Shown here one piece after another: positions 45,096-53,549 of a stretch of DNA of 64,000 nucleotides. Made by a program: the position numbers and the translations under genes. This stretch comes from Candidatus Dadabacteria bacterium UBA1144 (GTDB taxonomy: Bacteria; Desulfobacterota_D; UBA1144). The first letter of the stretch is position 1. Every line of letters starts with the position of its first letter. The notes under the pieces are model-generated. The model was given only the letters and a program-made list of their open reading frames with translations, made no database searches and was not told the DNA's origin. The stretch lies in the NCBI GenBank assembly GCA_002311855.1, contig DCAB01000019.1, forward strand, positions 48,157-112,156, in the 5' to 3' direction.

Positions 45096-46376
45096 ATGTC
45101 TAACAAAGAAAACGATAGACACCATGTTGTAGTAATTGGAGCTGGTTTCGGTGGCCTCTATGCCGTTCACGAACTGGTGAATTCAAATGTCGATGTAACC
45201 CTAATCGACAGAAGAAATTTTCACCTTTTTCAGCCATTATTGTATCAAGTTGCAACTGGAACAATTTCAGTTTCTGATGTTACTGCACCTATTAGATCAA
45301 TCTTTGGTGACAAGAAAAATATTACAATTCGACTTGATGTTGCTACTGGAATTAATCCTCGAAATGGATATGTTCAAACCGCAAGTCATACGAAGATTCC
45401 ATTTGATGATTTAATTGTCGCCACGGGGGTGAGCCATCACTATTTTGGACACCATGAATGGCATAAAGACGCCCCCGGTCTTAAGACGATTGAAGATGCA
45501 CTTGAAGTAAGAAGAAGAATATTTACTGCTTTTGAACTTGCAGAAAATGAAACTGACCCCGTCAGAAGAAAGCAACTTTTAACTTTTGTCATAATAGGTG
45601 GGGGCCCAACGGGTGTTGAATTGGCTGGAGCTTTAGCCGATTTAGCATTTCGAACTTTGGCTGGACATTTTCATAATTTAGATACAAAAAAGGAATGTGA
45701 AATCTTTCTATTAGAAGCTATGCCTAATCTCCTTCCCTCGTACAAAGACTCACTGTCAAAAGTCACAAAAACTTATCTAGAAGATATGGGTGTAACTGTA
45801 TTAACTAACTCTCGTGTAAACGACATCCAAAGTGATGCTGTTTTTTATGCTGGCACTAATGAAGCCGTAAGAATTGAATCTAAAACAATACTCTGGGGAG
45901 CAGGTGTAATGGCATCTGTGATGGGTAAAATTCTCGCTGATTCAACAGGTGTAGAACTCGATAGAGTAGGAAGAGTTTTGGTTGAAAAAGATTTCTCAGT
46001 ACCAAATCATGACAATATCTTCGTAATCGGAGATCTTTCTAGACTTAAGAACGGTGCAGACTATTTACCCGGTATTGCTCCTGTTGCTATGCAGTCAGGT
46101 ATCTTTGTTGCTAGATTAATAAAAAATAGAGCTCAAAATAAGGATTACGAAAAGGAATTTAAATATAAGAATAAAGGTCTTTTGGCAGTAATTGGAAGAA
46201 ATAAGGCAGTAGCCGATTTGGGTTTTTTTACAGCCAAAGGATTCTTTGCTTGGGTTTTGTGGATTTTTGTTCATATTTGTTATCTAATAGGATTTGATAA
46301 TAAAATTTCTGTATTAATTAAGTGGGCCCTCAACTATTTTAATGAAGATAAAGGTACTAGACTTATTACAAAATAA
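45096..46376 (+). CDS. ndh: Type II NADH dehydrogenase (NDH-2)
   Basis: NDH-2 passes electrons from NADH to quinone without pumping protons. The FAD motif VVVIGAGFGGLYAVHEL is at the N-terminus and the NADH motif VIIGGGPTGVELAGAL is near residue 167. The C-terminal hydrophobic helix with GFFAWVLWIFVHICY anchors it to the membrane. Length 426 fits. TATAAT lies 13 nt before the ATG, leaving only a few leader bases and no Shine-Dalgarno sequence. Confidence 0.93.
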   Translation: MSNKENDRHHVVVIGAGFGGLYAVHELVNSNVDVTLIDRRNFHLFQPLLYQVATGTISVSDVTAPIRSIFGDKKNITIRLDVATGINPRNGYVQTASHTKIPFDDLIVATGVSHHYFGHHEWHKDAPGLKTIEDALEVRRRIFTAFELAENETDPVRRKQLLTFVIIGGGPTGVELAGALADLAFRTLAGHFHNLDTKKECEIFLLEAMPNLLPSYKDSLSKVTKTYLEDMGVTVLTNSRVNDIQSDAVFYAGTNEAVRIESKTILWGAGVMASVMGKILADSTGVELDRVGRVLVEKDFSVPNHDNIFVIGDLSRLKNGADYLPGIAPVAMQSGIFVARLIKNRAQNKDYEKEFKYKNKGLLAVIGRNKAVADLGFFTAKGFFAWVLWIFVHICYLIGFDNKISVLIKWALNYFNEDKGTRLITK

Positions 46377-46476
46377 TACGGGAAGCTCTTTCTCTATATT
46401 GTTCATTCCGAGAGATGTGATTTGATAGCCACTGCCATATATAATAGAATCTGTGATAGAAACGAGAAATAATTAA

Positions 46477-47271
46477 ATGTTGAGAAAAAAAAATTGTTAT
46501 AGCCGTGGGACCAGTAAAAAATTTAGGATAAGTAGATCAAAAGTCGACGATTTTATTAATTGTCCGAGATGCTTTTGGCTCGATAGAGTTAAAGGTCTTG
46601 ATAGAACTAGAACACCTACATTTGCGATAAACAATGCGGTAGATAGATTGTTAAAAAATGAATTTGATCATTACAGAAAAGAACAGGTGCCACACCCATT
46701 ATTCATACAAGAAAAGCTCAATTATCTACCATTTGAGGATACTAGACTTGATGGTTGGCGAGAGAACTTCACGGGAGTTCAATATTATGACAAAGATTTA
46801 GATCTTACTTTTACGGGAGCTATAGATGATTTGTGGTTCAATGAGGATTCAAAAAAAGTAATCGTTGTTGATTACAAAGCCACATCAAAAGAAGGTGAAA
46901 TCACACTTTCTGATGATGGATGGTGGCCTCAATATAAAAGACAGATGGAATTTTATCAATTTCTCTTACGAATGAATGAAATGAATGTCGAAAATTATGG
47001 GTTTTTCCTTTATGCAAATGGTATCAAAAAAGGATTTTTTAACAAACAAGTTAAATTTAATCTCTACCTCATCAAGTACGAAGGTGATACTTCTTGGATT
47101 CCTGGAACGCTAAAGGATTTAAAATCAACATTGGACGAGGAAAACGTACCTGAGCCATCAAAGAATTGTGATCACTGCAGATATTTCGAAGACAGACAAG
47201 ATTCTTTTAGAAGACTAAACTATGGACAGAATATGAATTTGTTTGACCGATATACACTTATGAAGAATTAA
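46477..47271 (+). CDS. PD-(D/E)XK nuclease, RecB/Cas4-like
   Basis: The 264-residue protein has a RecB-family nuclease core: Asp117/Asp118 in FTGAIDDLWF, then Asp132 and Lys134 in VVDYKAT. Four cysteines, Cys29/Cys32 (NCPRCFW) and Cys231/Cys234 (NCDHCRYF), frame the core as the [4Fe-4S] ligands do in Cas4 and AddB-type nucleases. The region shows no CRISPR repeats or cas genes, so a DNA repair or processing role is more likely. It is followed 17 nt later by a DUF2939 gene. Confidence 0.75.
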   Translation: MLRKKNCYSRGTSKKFRISRSKVDDFINCPRCFWLDRVKGLDRTRTPTFAINNAVDRLLKNEFDHYRKEQVPHPLFIQEKLNYLPFEDTRLDGWRENFTGVQYYDKDLDLTFTGAIDDLWFNEDSKKVIVVDYKATSKEGEITLSDDGWWPQYKRQMEFYQFLLRMNEMNVENYGFFLYANGIKKGFFNKQVKFNLYLIKYEGDTSWIPGTLKDLKSTLDEENVPEPSKNCDHCRYFEDRQDSFRRLNYGQNMNLFDRYTLMKN

Positions 47272-47274
47272 GTG

Positions 47275-47280
47275 TAAAAT
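47275..47280 (+). promoter_or_regulatory. -10-like TAAAAT, 7 nt before an ATG
   Basis: TAAAAT ends 7 nt before ATG 47288, inside the short gap after the nuclease gene. There is no Shine-Dalgarno sequence. It fits the leaderless pattern seen elsewhere in the window. Confidence 0.3.
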
Positions 47281-47287
47281 AGAAAAA

Positions 47288-47941
47288 ATGAGAATTTTTA
47301 TTTCAACAATTATATCACTTCTATTGATAGCGATTTTAGTTTTCCTATCCCCACTTTATAGTCTTTATAAAATCGGGACAGCGGTCAAAGAAAAAGATAA
47401 AAATACTCTGAGTAGTTATATCGTTTGGCCCGAGATACAAGTTTCTGTTAAAGAAGACGTTCGTGAACATCTTAAAAATAGATCGAAATTACGAGAAAAA
47501 GAACTAGACAATCCAATCGAAGGAGTTTTGGAAGATATAAAAAAAATTGGAGGAACTATTTTTGGTGAAAAAGCGATTGATATTGCGATTAAAAAAGTCG
47601 TTACTCCTGAAGGCGTAATTAAACTTATTGAAATAAGTGAGAAAAGAAATACAAACAAGAAAAAAGAAACCTCTTCAAATGAAAAAGGTATTTCTTCCTT
47701 TTATGATGGTTATGGATTGGAAGAATTGAATTTCATATCACTCTCAGATATGGAAGCCACAGTTCTAACACCCGATGGAGATATCTATTTTAAAATGAGA
47801 TTTGTATTCCCAACCTGGTACTTGTATACGGTAAAATCTCAGAAACTAACTGAAGAAATATCAAAGAAAGTTGAAGATTCAGTGAATTTATTAAAAAATC
47901 TTAATAGAAAATTAAATGATATTGTAAATCAAATAAATTAA
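47288..47941 (+). CDS. DUF2939-family membrane-anchored protein
   Basis: The 217-residue product has an N-terminal transmembrane or signal-anchor segment, then LSPLYSLYKIGTAVKEKD and a following Val-Trp-Pro region characteristic of DUF2939. The rest is likely periplasmic. Function of the family is not established. Its position between a nuclease and a symporter gives no clear hint. Confidence 0.75.
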   Translation: MRIFISTIISLLLIAILVFLSPLYSLYKIGTAVKEKDKNTLSSYIVWPEIQVSVKEDVREHLKNRSKLREKELDNPIEGVLEDIKKIGGTIFGEKAIDIAIKKVVTPEGVIKLIEISEKRNTNKKKETSSNEKGISSFYDGYGLEELNFISLSDMEATVLTPDGDIYFKMRFVFPTWYLYTVKSQKLTEEISKKVEDSVNLLKNLNRKLNDIVNQIN

Positions 47942-48015
47942 TTGTAAGAATCGAGAATTTTTTGGAGATACTATAGGAATAACTTTAAAACCTCATGCCT
48001 AGATTTTAGAAAAAA

Positions 48016-49206
48016 ATGCAAAGACAACTCTCATTATGGATGCTAATTTCTTTTTTACTTGCCATACCATTTGCAACCTATCTCCCTGAATATGCTATAA
48101 AATCGAAATTTCTCGGCGACTATTTCATCTATCTTTTGAAACAGTTTGTTCCTTTTCTTATATTTGGAACTATCACATATTCTATTGCATCATTTGGTTC
48201 CACTAATTCTCTAGCTAAGATTGTTCCACTTACACTTTCTCTTTATCTAATTACAACTTTGATAGCCATTGCATATGCACTAATAGTTGGTTCACAAATA
48301 CAATTTGGAACCGGAGAAATAATTCAATTAACCGCTTCACCCATAGATAGAAACTCGATTGATTTGACATCAACTTTGAGTGTTCTAGCTTTAGATTTTA
48401 AGAATTTTTTTAGTTTGATTTTAAAAGGGAACCCTATAGCAATAATGATCATGTCAGTTATTTTGGGTATTTTTATAAGATTCTCATCAATTTATAAAAA
48501 TAAACTTGTAAGATTTTTTTCTTATTTTAATAATTTCGTATTAAGGATTACCAATTATCTTATGTTGTTAGCCCCTTTAGCTATTTTTTCTTTATTCTCA
48601 AATATGCTTCTAACGATAGAAGGACAAATAGTTTTTTCATTAATAAAATTCGTAATCATTACCATCGTAATGTTTCTATTCTACATGTTCTTTTTCTATG
48701 GAACTGTTATTAATTTTTTTGGTAATATAAATCCCTATCATTTTTTTAAATCTATAAAAGAGCCTGTTATATTTGCATTTTTTTCATCAAGTAGTTCTGC
48801 TACAATGCCTCTTACCCTCAAAACTGCTGAAACTAATCTAAATATAAAAAAGGAAATCTCATCGTTTGTTATCCCAATTGGTACTACAGTAAATATGGAT
48901 GGATCAGCGATTTATCTTGGTCTATCAGCAATTTTTGTTTCACAATTGATAGGTTTGGACCTTTCTCTAATCGAATATGTCATTATCTCGTTGACAGCAA
49001 CGATAGGAAGCATAGGTGCTGCTGGTGTTCCATCAGTTGCACTTGTGATGATGACAATTGTATTTACTTCTGTTGGGATACCCATTGAAGCTATTGCTAT
49101 TGTTGCAGGTGTAGATAGACTGCTTGATATGTTTAGGACAGCAATTAATGTTACAGGAGATTTGACTATAGCTAAAATTGTAGATTCAATTGTTAAAATT
49201 GGTTAA
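48016..49206 (+). CDS. Dicarboxylate/amino acid:cation symporter (DAACS/GltP family)
   Basis: The 396-residue membrane protein has the DAACS hallmarks: a serine-rich re-entrant loop FFSSSSSATMPLT, PIGTTVNMDGSAIYLG (the NMDGT-type cation site), and the last motif GVDRLLDMFRTAINVTGD, where the Arg-Thr pair binds substrate carboxylate. Such carriers take up glutamate, aspartate, serine or C4-dicarboxylates with Na+ or H+. It could use the Na+ gradient made by OadGAB (inference). Confidence 0.9.
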   Translation: MQRQLSLWMLISFLLAIPFATYLPEYAIKSKFLGDYFIYLLKQFVPFLIFGTITYSIASFGSTNSLAKIVPLTLSLYLITTLIAIAYALIVGSQIQFGTGEIIQLTASPIDRNSIDLTSTLSVLALDFKNFFSLILKGNPIAIMIMSVILGIFIRFSSIYKNKLVRFFSYFNNFVLRITNYLMLLAPLAIFSLFSNMLLTIEGQIVFSLIKFVIITIVMFLFYMFFFYGTVINFFGNINPYHFFKSIKEPVIFAFFSSSSSATMPLTLKTAETNLNIKKEISSFVIPIGTTVNMDGSAIYLGLSAIFVSQLIGLDLSLIEYVIISLTATIGSIGAAGVPSVALVMMTIVFTSVGIPIEAIAIVAGVDRLLDMFRTAINVTGDLTIAKIVDSIVKIG

Positions 49207-49238
49207 TGGAATTTTTTTAGTTAGTATATAAAGTATCA

Positions 49239-50249
49239 ATGTTTAGATTAATCAAGGCCATTATAGAATTTATAAGTCAATTAGATAAAAGGGGTGGTTC
49301 CCGTAACGGAGATTCTGTTCCTTCAACAGGTTCGGGTGAGAATAAAACGTTCAAAAAACTTTTGATTTGGGTTCCCACTGTTTTTGTGATACTGGCCATC
49401 TTATCGAGTATTTATACGATTGATCCTGGAGAAGTAGGAGTAATTCAAAGATTTGGAAAACTTTCAACTTTTACCGACCCGGGCCTCCATTTTAAAGTCC
49501 CTTTTGTAGATAGTCTTACTAAAGTCAATGTTGAAAAAATAAGAAGAATAGAGATAGGATTTAGATCTGACAGAAGAAGGATTAATGTCCTTCAAGAATC
49601 GTTAATGATTACAAAAGATGAAAATATCGTCGATGCGCAAGCAATTGTACAGTGGAAGATAAAAGATCCCGGCAATTTTTTATTTAAAGTTGCAAGTCCA
49701 GTATTAACTATTAAAAATACAGCAGAAGTTGCGCTAAGGAGCGTTATGGGTGTCACTAACATTGATGATGCTATGACAACAGGCAGGGATGAGATCCAAG
49801 TAAAAACTAAAGAATTTTTACAGCACTTACTAGATACTTATTCTTCTGGTGTGCAAATAACTGATGTTAAACTTCAAATTGTAGATCCCCCGGAAGAAGT
49901 AAAAGATGCTTTCAATGAAGTTGTAAGAGCCAAAGAAGATAAAGAAAAAGTGATTAATGAAGCAAAAGGTTTTTTCGAAGATATTATACCCAAAGCAAGG
50001 GGTGAAGCCGAGAAGATGATTCTTGACGCTGAGGCTTATAGGCAAAAAAGAATATCAACAGCAAAAGGAGACACCGCAAGGTTTAATCAGATATATTCTG
50101 AATATAGAAAAGACAAAGAAGTTACAAGAACAAGAATATATTTGGAAAAACTTGAAGTGATTTTACAGAAACCTAAAAAAATTATTGGAACTGATTCATC
50201 AAGTGGTGCCTTGAATTTGATTCCACTAAAGGAGGTATTTAAGGATTGA
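49239..50249 (+). CDS. hflK: HflK, FtsH-modulating SPFH protein
   Basis: HflK and HflC form a large periplasmic cage that regulates the FtsH protease. The 336 residues begin with a short cytoplasmic part, a Gly/Ser-rich segment (SRNGDSVPSTGSGEN), a transmembrane helix (about 45-65) and the SPFH start DPGEVGVIQRFGKL. A Lys/Glu-rich coiled coil follows. TATAAA ends 6 nt before the ATG. The stop overlaps the hflC translation-initiation region. Confidence 0.93.
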   Translation: MFRLIKAIIEFISQLDKRGGSRNGDSVPSTGSGENKTFKKLLIWVPTVFVILAILSSIYTIDPGEVGVIQRFGKLSTFTDPGLHFKVPFVDSLTKVNVEKIRRIEIGFRSDRRRINVLQESLMITKDENIVDAQAIVQWKIKDPGNFLFKVASPVLTIKNTAEVALRSVMGVTNIDDAMTTGRDEIQVKTKEFLQHLLDTYSSGVQITDVKLQIVDPPEEVKDAFNEVVRAKEDKEKVINEAKGFFEDIIPKARGEAEKMILDAEAYRQKRISTAKGDTARFNQIYSEYRKDKEVTRTRIYLEKLEVILQKPKKIIGTDSSSGALNLIPLKEVFKD

Positions 50250-50254
50250 GGAAT

Positions 50255-51100
50255 ATGAAAAGAATTCTACCAATAATAATTATATTACTTCTTCTGACTC
50301 CTTCATTTATCTTTACAGTGGATGAAAGACAACAAGCCATTATTACCGAATTAGGAGAATTCAAAAGAGCTATTCTTGAACCGGGGTTACATTTTAAAAA
50401 ACCCTTTGTAGAAAAAATTACTCGGTTTGAAAAACGAATGCTTTCTACAGATGCTCCACCGGGACAGTATTTGACATTAGATAAAAAAAGATTAGTTGTT
50501 GATTTTCTCGCTAGGTGGAGAATCAAAGATCCACTTGTTTTCTTTAAATCTGTTAGAAATATGTTCGCTGCAAATACAAGAATTGAAGATATTGTATATT
50601 CCGAACTACGAGAAGAGCTTGCCACCCATAATATAAATGAGGTTATCGCTGAAAATAGAGAATTGATAATGGATAAAGTAAAAGCAGGAAGTAGTGCCAA
50701 ACTTAAAGAGTATGGTATTGAATTGATTGATGTAAGAATCAAAAGGGCAGATTTGCCAACAGAAGTTCAGCAAAGTGTATTTGAAAGGATGATTGCAGAG
50801 AGACAAAGAATTTCAAAAAGATATAGATCTGAAGGTGAGGAAGAATCTGCAAAGATTCGAGCTAGAACTAATAAAGAGAAAGATATTATCATTGCTACTT
50901 CATATGCTAAAAGCGAAAAAATTAAGGGTGAGGGTGATAAAATCGCAACTCAAATTTACTCAGATTCTTACTCAAAAGACCCCGATTTTTACGAGTTTTG
51001 GAGAAAACTCGAGGCATATGAAAAGATTATCGATGAAAATTCTGTAATCTTCTTGCCTATCGATTCATATCTATTTAATCTCCTCAAGAAAAAGTATTAA
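50255..51100 (+). CDS. hflC: HflC, FtsH-modulating SPFH protein
   Basis: The partner of HflK: an N-terminal membrane helix (MKRILPIIIILLLLTPSFIF) then VDERQQAIITELGEFKRAI and the SPFH domain, with the ERMIAERQRISKRYRSEGEE coiled-coil signature near residue 180. The ATG at 50255 gives the usual 281-residue form, 5 nt past the hflK stop; an in-frame TTG at 50246 is less likely. Confidence 0.94.
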   Translation: MKRILPIIIILLLLTPSFIFTVDERQQAIITELGEFKRAILEPGLHFKKPFVEKITRFEKRMLSTDAPPGQYLTLDKKRLVVDFLARWRIKDPLVFFKSVRNMFAANTRIEDIVYSELREELATHNINEVIAENRELIMDKVKAGSSAKLKEYGIELIDVRIKRADLPTEVQQSVFERMIAERQRISKRYRSEGEEESAKIRARTNKEKDIIIATSYAKSEKIKGEGDKIATQIYSDSYSKDPDFYEFWRKLEAYEKIIDENSVIFLPIDSYLFNLLKKKY

Positions 51101-51102
51101 TA

Positions 51103-51594
51103 TTGGATACTTTTAGCCACGCACTATGGGGTAAAGCTTTATTTGGACGAAAAGGAACGAATCTTTTCGCATTATTATTTGGAGCAGCCCCAGACTTAAT
51201 TGCTTTTTTACCTTGGATGATTCTCCGTATTATCAATGGAACCTTCTTTGACAGAGAATTTGGTAAACCTCCACCAGTAGAAATAATTCCTGATTGGCTT
51301 TTCTTTATGTATGATTTTTCTCATAGTTTTATTACTGGGTTTTTACTCGTTTTCTTGCTGTACTATTTTAGAAAAGATTACATATGGTTTGCTGCATTAG
51401 CATGGCCTTTTCATACTGTTCTTGATTTTCCTTTTCACACCAAGGAGTTTTTTCCAACCAAAATCTTCTGGCCTCTGTCAGATTTCTATATAGATGGTAT
51501 TCTCTGGTCTAGACCAGAAGTATGGATTCCAAATATCATCTTGTTAGCACTTGTATTGTTTTATAAAAAAAGAAAGAATACTATTAATGGCTAG
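51103..51594 (+). CDS. YdjM-like membrane metal-dependent hydrolase family protein
   Basis: The 163-residue membrane protein carries a spaced His/Asp pattern (FSHALWG at the start, GAAPDLI, FSHSF near 74, WPFHTVLDFPFH near 105) like the YdjM/DUF457 family, annotated as membrane-bound metal-dependent hydrolases. About four transmembrane segments are visible. The start is TTG 51103, 2 nt after hflC, so it is co-transcribed with hflKC. No enzymatic activity is established for most of the family. Confidence 0.7.
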   Translation: MDTFSHALWGKALFGRKGTNLFALLFGAAPDLIAFLPWMILRIINGTFFDREFGKPPPVEIIPDWLFFMYDFSHSFITGFLLVFLLYYFRKDYIWFAALAWPFHTVLDFPFHTKEFFPTKIFWPLSDFYIDGILWSRPEVWIPNIILLALVLFYKKRKNTING

Positions 51595-52239
51595 ATTTTT
51601 TCTTATTTTCTTCGAAACTCTATGCGGGTCAGGGGGTAGTAGGGTGGGATATTGGTGAATATAGACCGGCTAGTGCTATAGGTTTTATTATTTTCTTTAT
51701 TTATTTTTTAAGAGGTGGCGATAATGCTTATAGATCTACTAATAGTTCGATGCCACAAGCTTAAGATAAAGATGAAGAAGTGGAAGAAGTATTAAATGAG
51801 ATAAATACTCAAATCGAAGAACCGCACAGTCCTTATGTAAAAGTTACTTCTGTCTTTCCTCCTGAAGAATTAACTAATTATATTTTTATAGGCACATGCG
51901 ATTTTGGTGATGATGGTCAACCACAATTTCGCGAAGGGCTACTAACTTTTTACTCTGGACACAAAGTTCAGTTCAAGGGTACGACGAATTTTATGGCTTA
52001 ATGGTGACGCAGTTACAACTTTCCCAGATGGCAACAAGTATGAATGTTCGTTTAAACAAGGACAGGGAATCGGTCGAGGAACTTATAGGACTATAAAAAA
52101 CTTAGATTTAAATGTACAAAATTATAAGAGTCATATTGTAGTTCGTTTGAGTTTTCTTCCAGACCCAGCATCTTTTTTAAAAATAGAGGATATTGCGTCT
52201 GATGAATATATTGAAATTTTAAACAAAAATAGAAATTAA
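51588..52239 (+). pseudogene. Decayed gene with signal peptide, transmembrane helix and MORN-like repeats
   Basis: Coding traces run in one direction but are interrupted three times. From ATG 51588, losing one T from the six-T run at 51596-51601 opens a signal-peptide-like start (MARFFLFSSKLYAG). That frame continues through a hydrophobic segment (GFIIFFIYFL) to an in-frame TAA at 51762-51764. The same frame reopens (51780-52001) and ends at FMA, where removing one T near 51997 would join it to GDAVTTFPDGNKYECSFKQG. The latter fits a MORN-type repeat and ends at TAA 52237-52239, overlapping oadB by 21 nt. Either a true pseudogene or an error-rich assembly patch. Confidence 0.6.
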
Positions 52240-53544
52240 AACACCAGCGGCAACTGCTGAACCGATAACGCCGGACACATTAGGACCCATTGCATGCATT
52301 AATAATACATTGGAATTGTCTTCTTCGTTACCCACTTTGCTAACAACCCTCGCAGCCATGGGAACTGCAGATACGCCCGCTGCGCCAATTAATGGATTAA
52401 TATCAGATTTACTGAAATTATTTAATATTTTGCCCATCAAAACTCCTGAAGCCGTGCCAACTGAGAAAGCGGCAAGACCAAGAAAAATTATCGCCAATGT
52501 TTCAGGAACTAAAAAACTTTCTGCTGCAAGCTTTGATCCGACAGCTAATCCTAAAAAAATGGTGACAATGTTTATTAAAGAATTTTGCAATGTATCTGAA
52601 AGCCTTTGAGCAACACCCGATTCTCTTAAAAAATTACCAAAGCATAATGCTCCTACTAGTGGACTGGCAGCAGGAATAACGAGAATACAAAGCATAAGTA
52701 GTGTTATTGGGAATAATATCTTTTCAAGCTTGTGAACTTTTCTTAGCTGGACCATTTTTATTCTTCTCTCAGCTTTAGTAGTAAGGGCTTTCATGATAGG
52801 GGGTTGAATTATTGGTACTAATGCCATGTAAGAATATGCCGCGATGGCGATTGCTCCTAATAAGTCTGGTGCAAGTTTTGAAGCGATGAAAATTGCTGTA
52901 GGACCATCCGCCCCACCGATGATACTTATTGCGGCAGCATCTTGTAATGAAAAATTAATGAAATCAGTCATCTGTGTTAATACCACTGCGCCAACTAGGG
53001 TTCCAAAAATGCCAAATTGAGCTGCTGCACCAAGAAGTGCAGTTTTTGGATGAGCTATAAGAGGACTAAAGTCAGTCATGGCACCTACACCCATAAAAAT
53101 GAGTATAGGGAAAAGACCATTCTCGACACCCATAGAATATAGAATTCCAAGAAAACCGTTAGGGCCAGCAATGTCAGCTATAGGGATATTGGATAAAAGT
53201 CCACCAAATCCTATAGGTATGAGCAAGAGGGGTTCAAATTTTTTCGCAATTGCTAGGTAAAAAAGAAGTATTGATATGAGTATCATTATTAATCTGCCCC
53301 AGCTTTTAGAGAAATTTGATGCAAACTCTTTTTTCCCGGAGTCAATTTTTTCAGAATCAGGGTTCAAAAATCCATAAAGACCTGTTGATTTATAAAAGCT
53401 CTTTATCAAATCTTTCATACCTTTTTTTTGATATTCTGCTTCTTTAGCTTGTTTTTCTTTAAGATCTGCCGAATAGACTGTATTCGCAAAAGTAGCAAAA
53501 AAGATAAATAAAAATAAAGCTAAAAAGAACCTGGAAGTATTCAT
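52219..53544 (-). CDS. oadB: Sodium-pumping decarboxylase beta subunit
   Basis: OadB is the membrane subunit that couples decarboxylation of carboxybiotin to Na+ export. The core matches from about residue 85 (LAIAKKFEPLLLIPIGFGG), with GAMTDFSPLIAHPKT, the key GGADGPTAIF Asp motif and a C-terminal NPLIGAAGVSAVPMAARV. At 441 residues it carries an N-terminal addition: a signal-peptide-like stretch ending near AVYSADLK plus a Lys/Glu segment before KSTGLYGFL. It lies 5 nt after oadA in the order G-A-B. Confidence 0.93.
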   Translation of the reverse strand: MNTSRFFLALFLFIFFATFANTVYSADLKEKQAKEAEYQKKGMKDLIKSFYKSTGLYGFLNPDSEKIDSGKKEFASNFSKSWGRLIMILISILLFYLAIAKKFEPLLLIPIGFGGLLSNIPIADIAGPNGFLGILYSMGVENGLFPILIFMGVGAMTDFSPLIAHPKTALLGAAAQFGIFGTLVGAVVLTQMTDFINFSLQDAAAISIIGGADGPTAIFIASKLAPDLLGAIAIAAYSYMALVPIIQPPIMKALTTKAERRIKMVQLRKVHKLEKILFPITLLMLCILVIPAASPLVGALCFGNFLRESGVAQRLSDTLQNSLINIVTIFLGLAVGSKLAAESFLVPETLAIIFLGLAAFSVGTASGVLMGKILNNFSKSDINPLIGAAGVSAVPMAARVVSKVGNEEDNSNVLLMHAMGPNVSGVIGSAVAAGVLISIFV

Positions 53545-53549
53545 ATCTT

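Noticed and set aside
46477..47271. Cas4-like nuclease as evidence of a CRISPR-Cas system
   Set aside because: No direct repeats with regular spacers and no other cas genes occur anywhere in the window.
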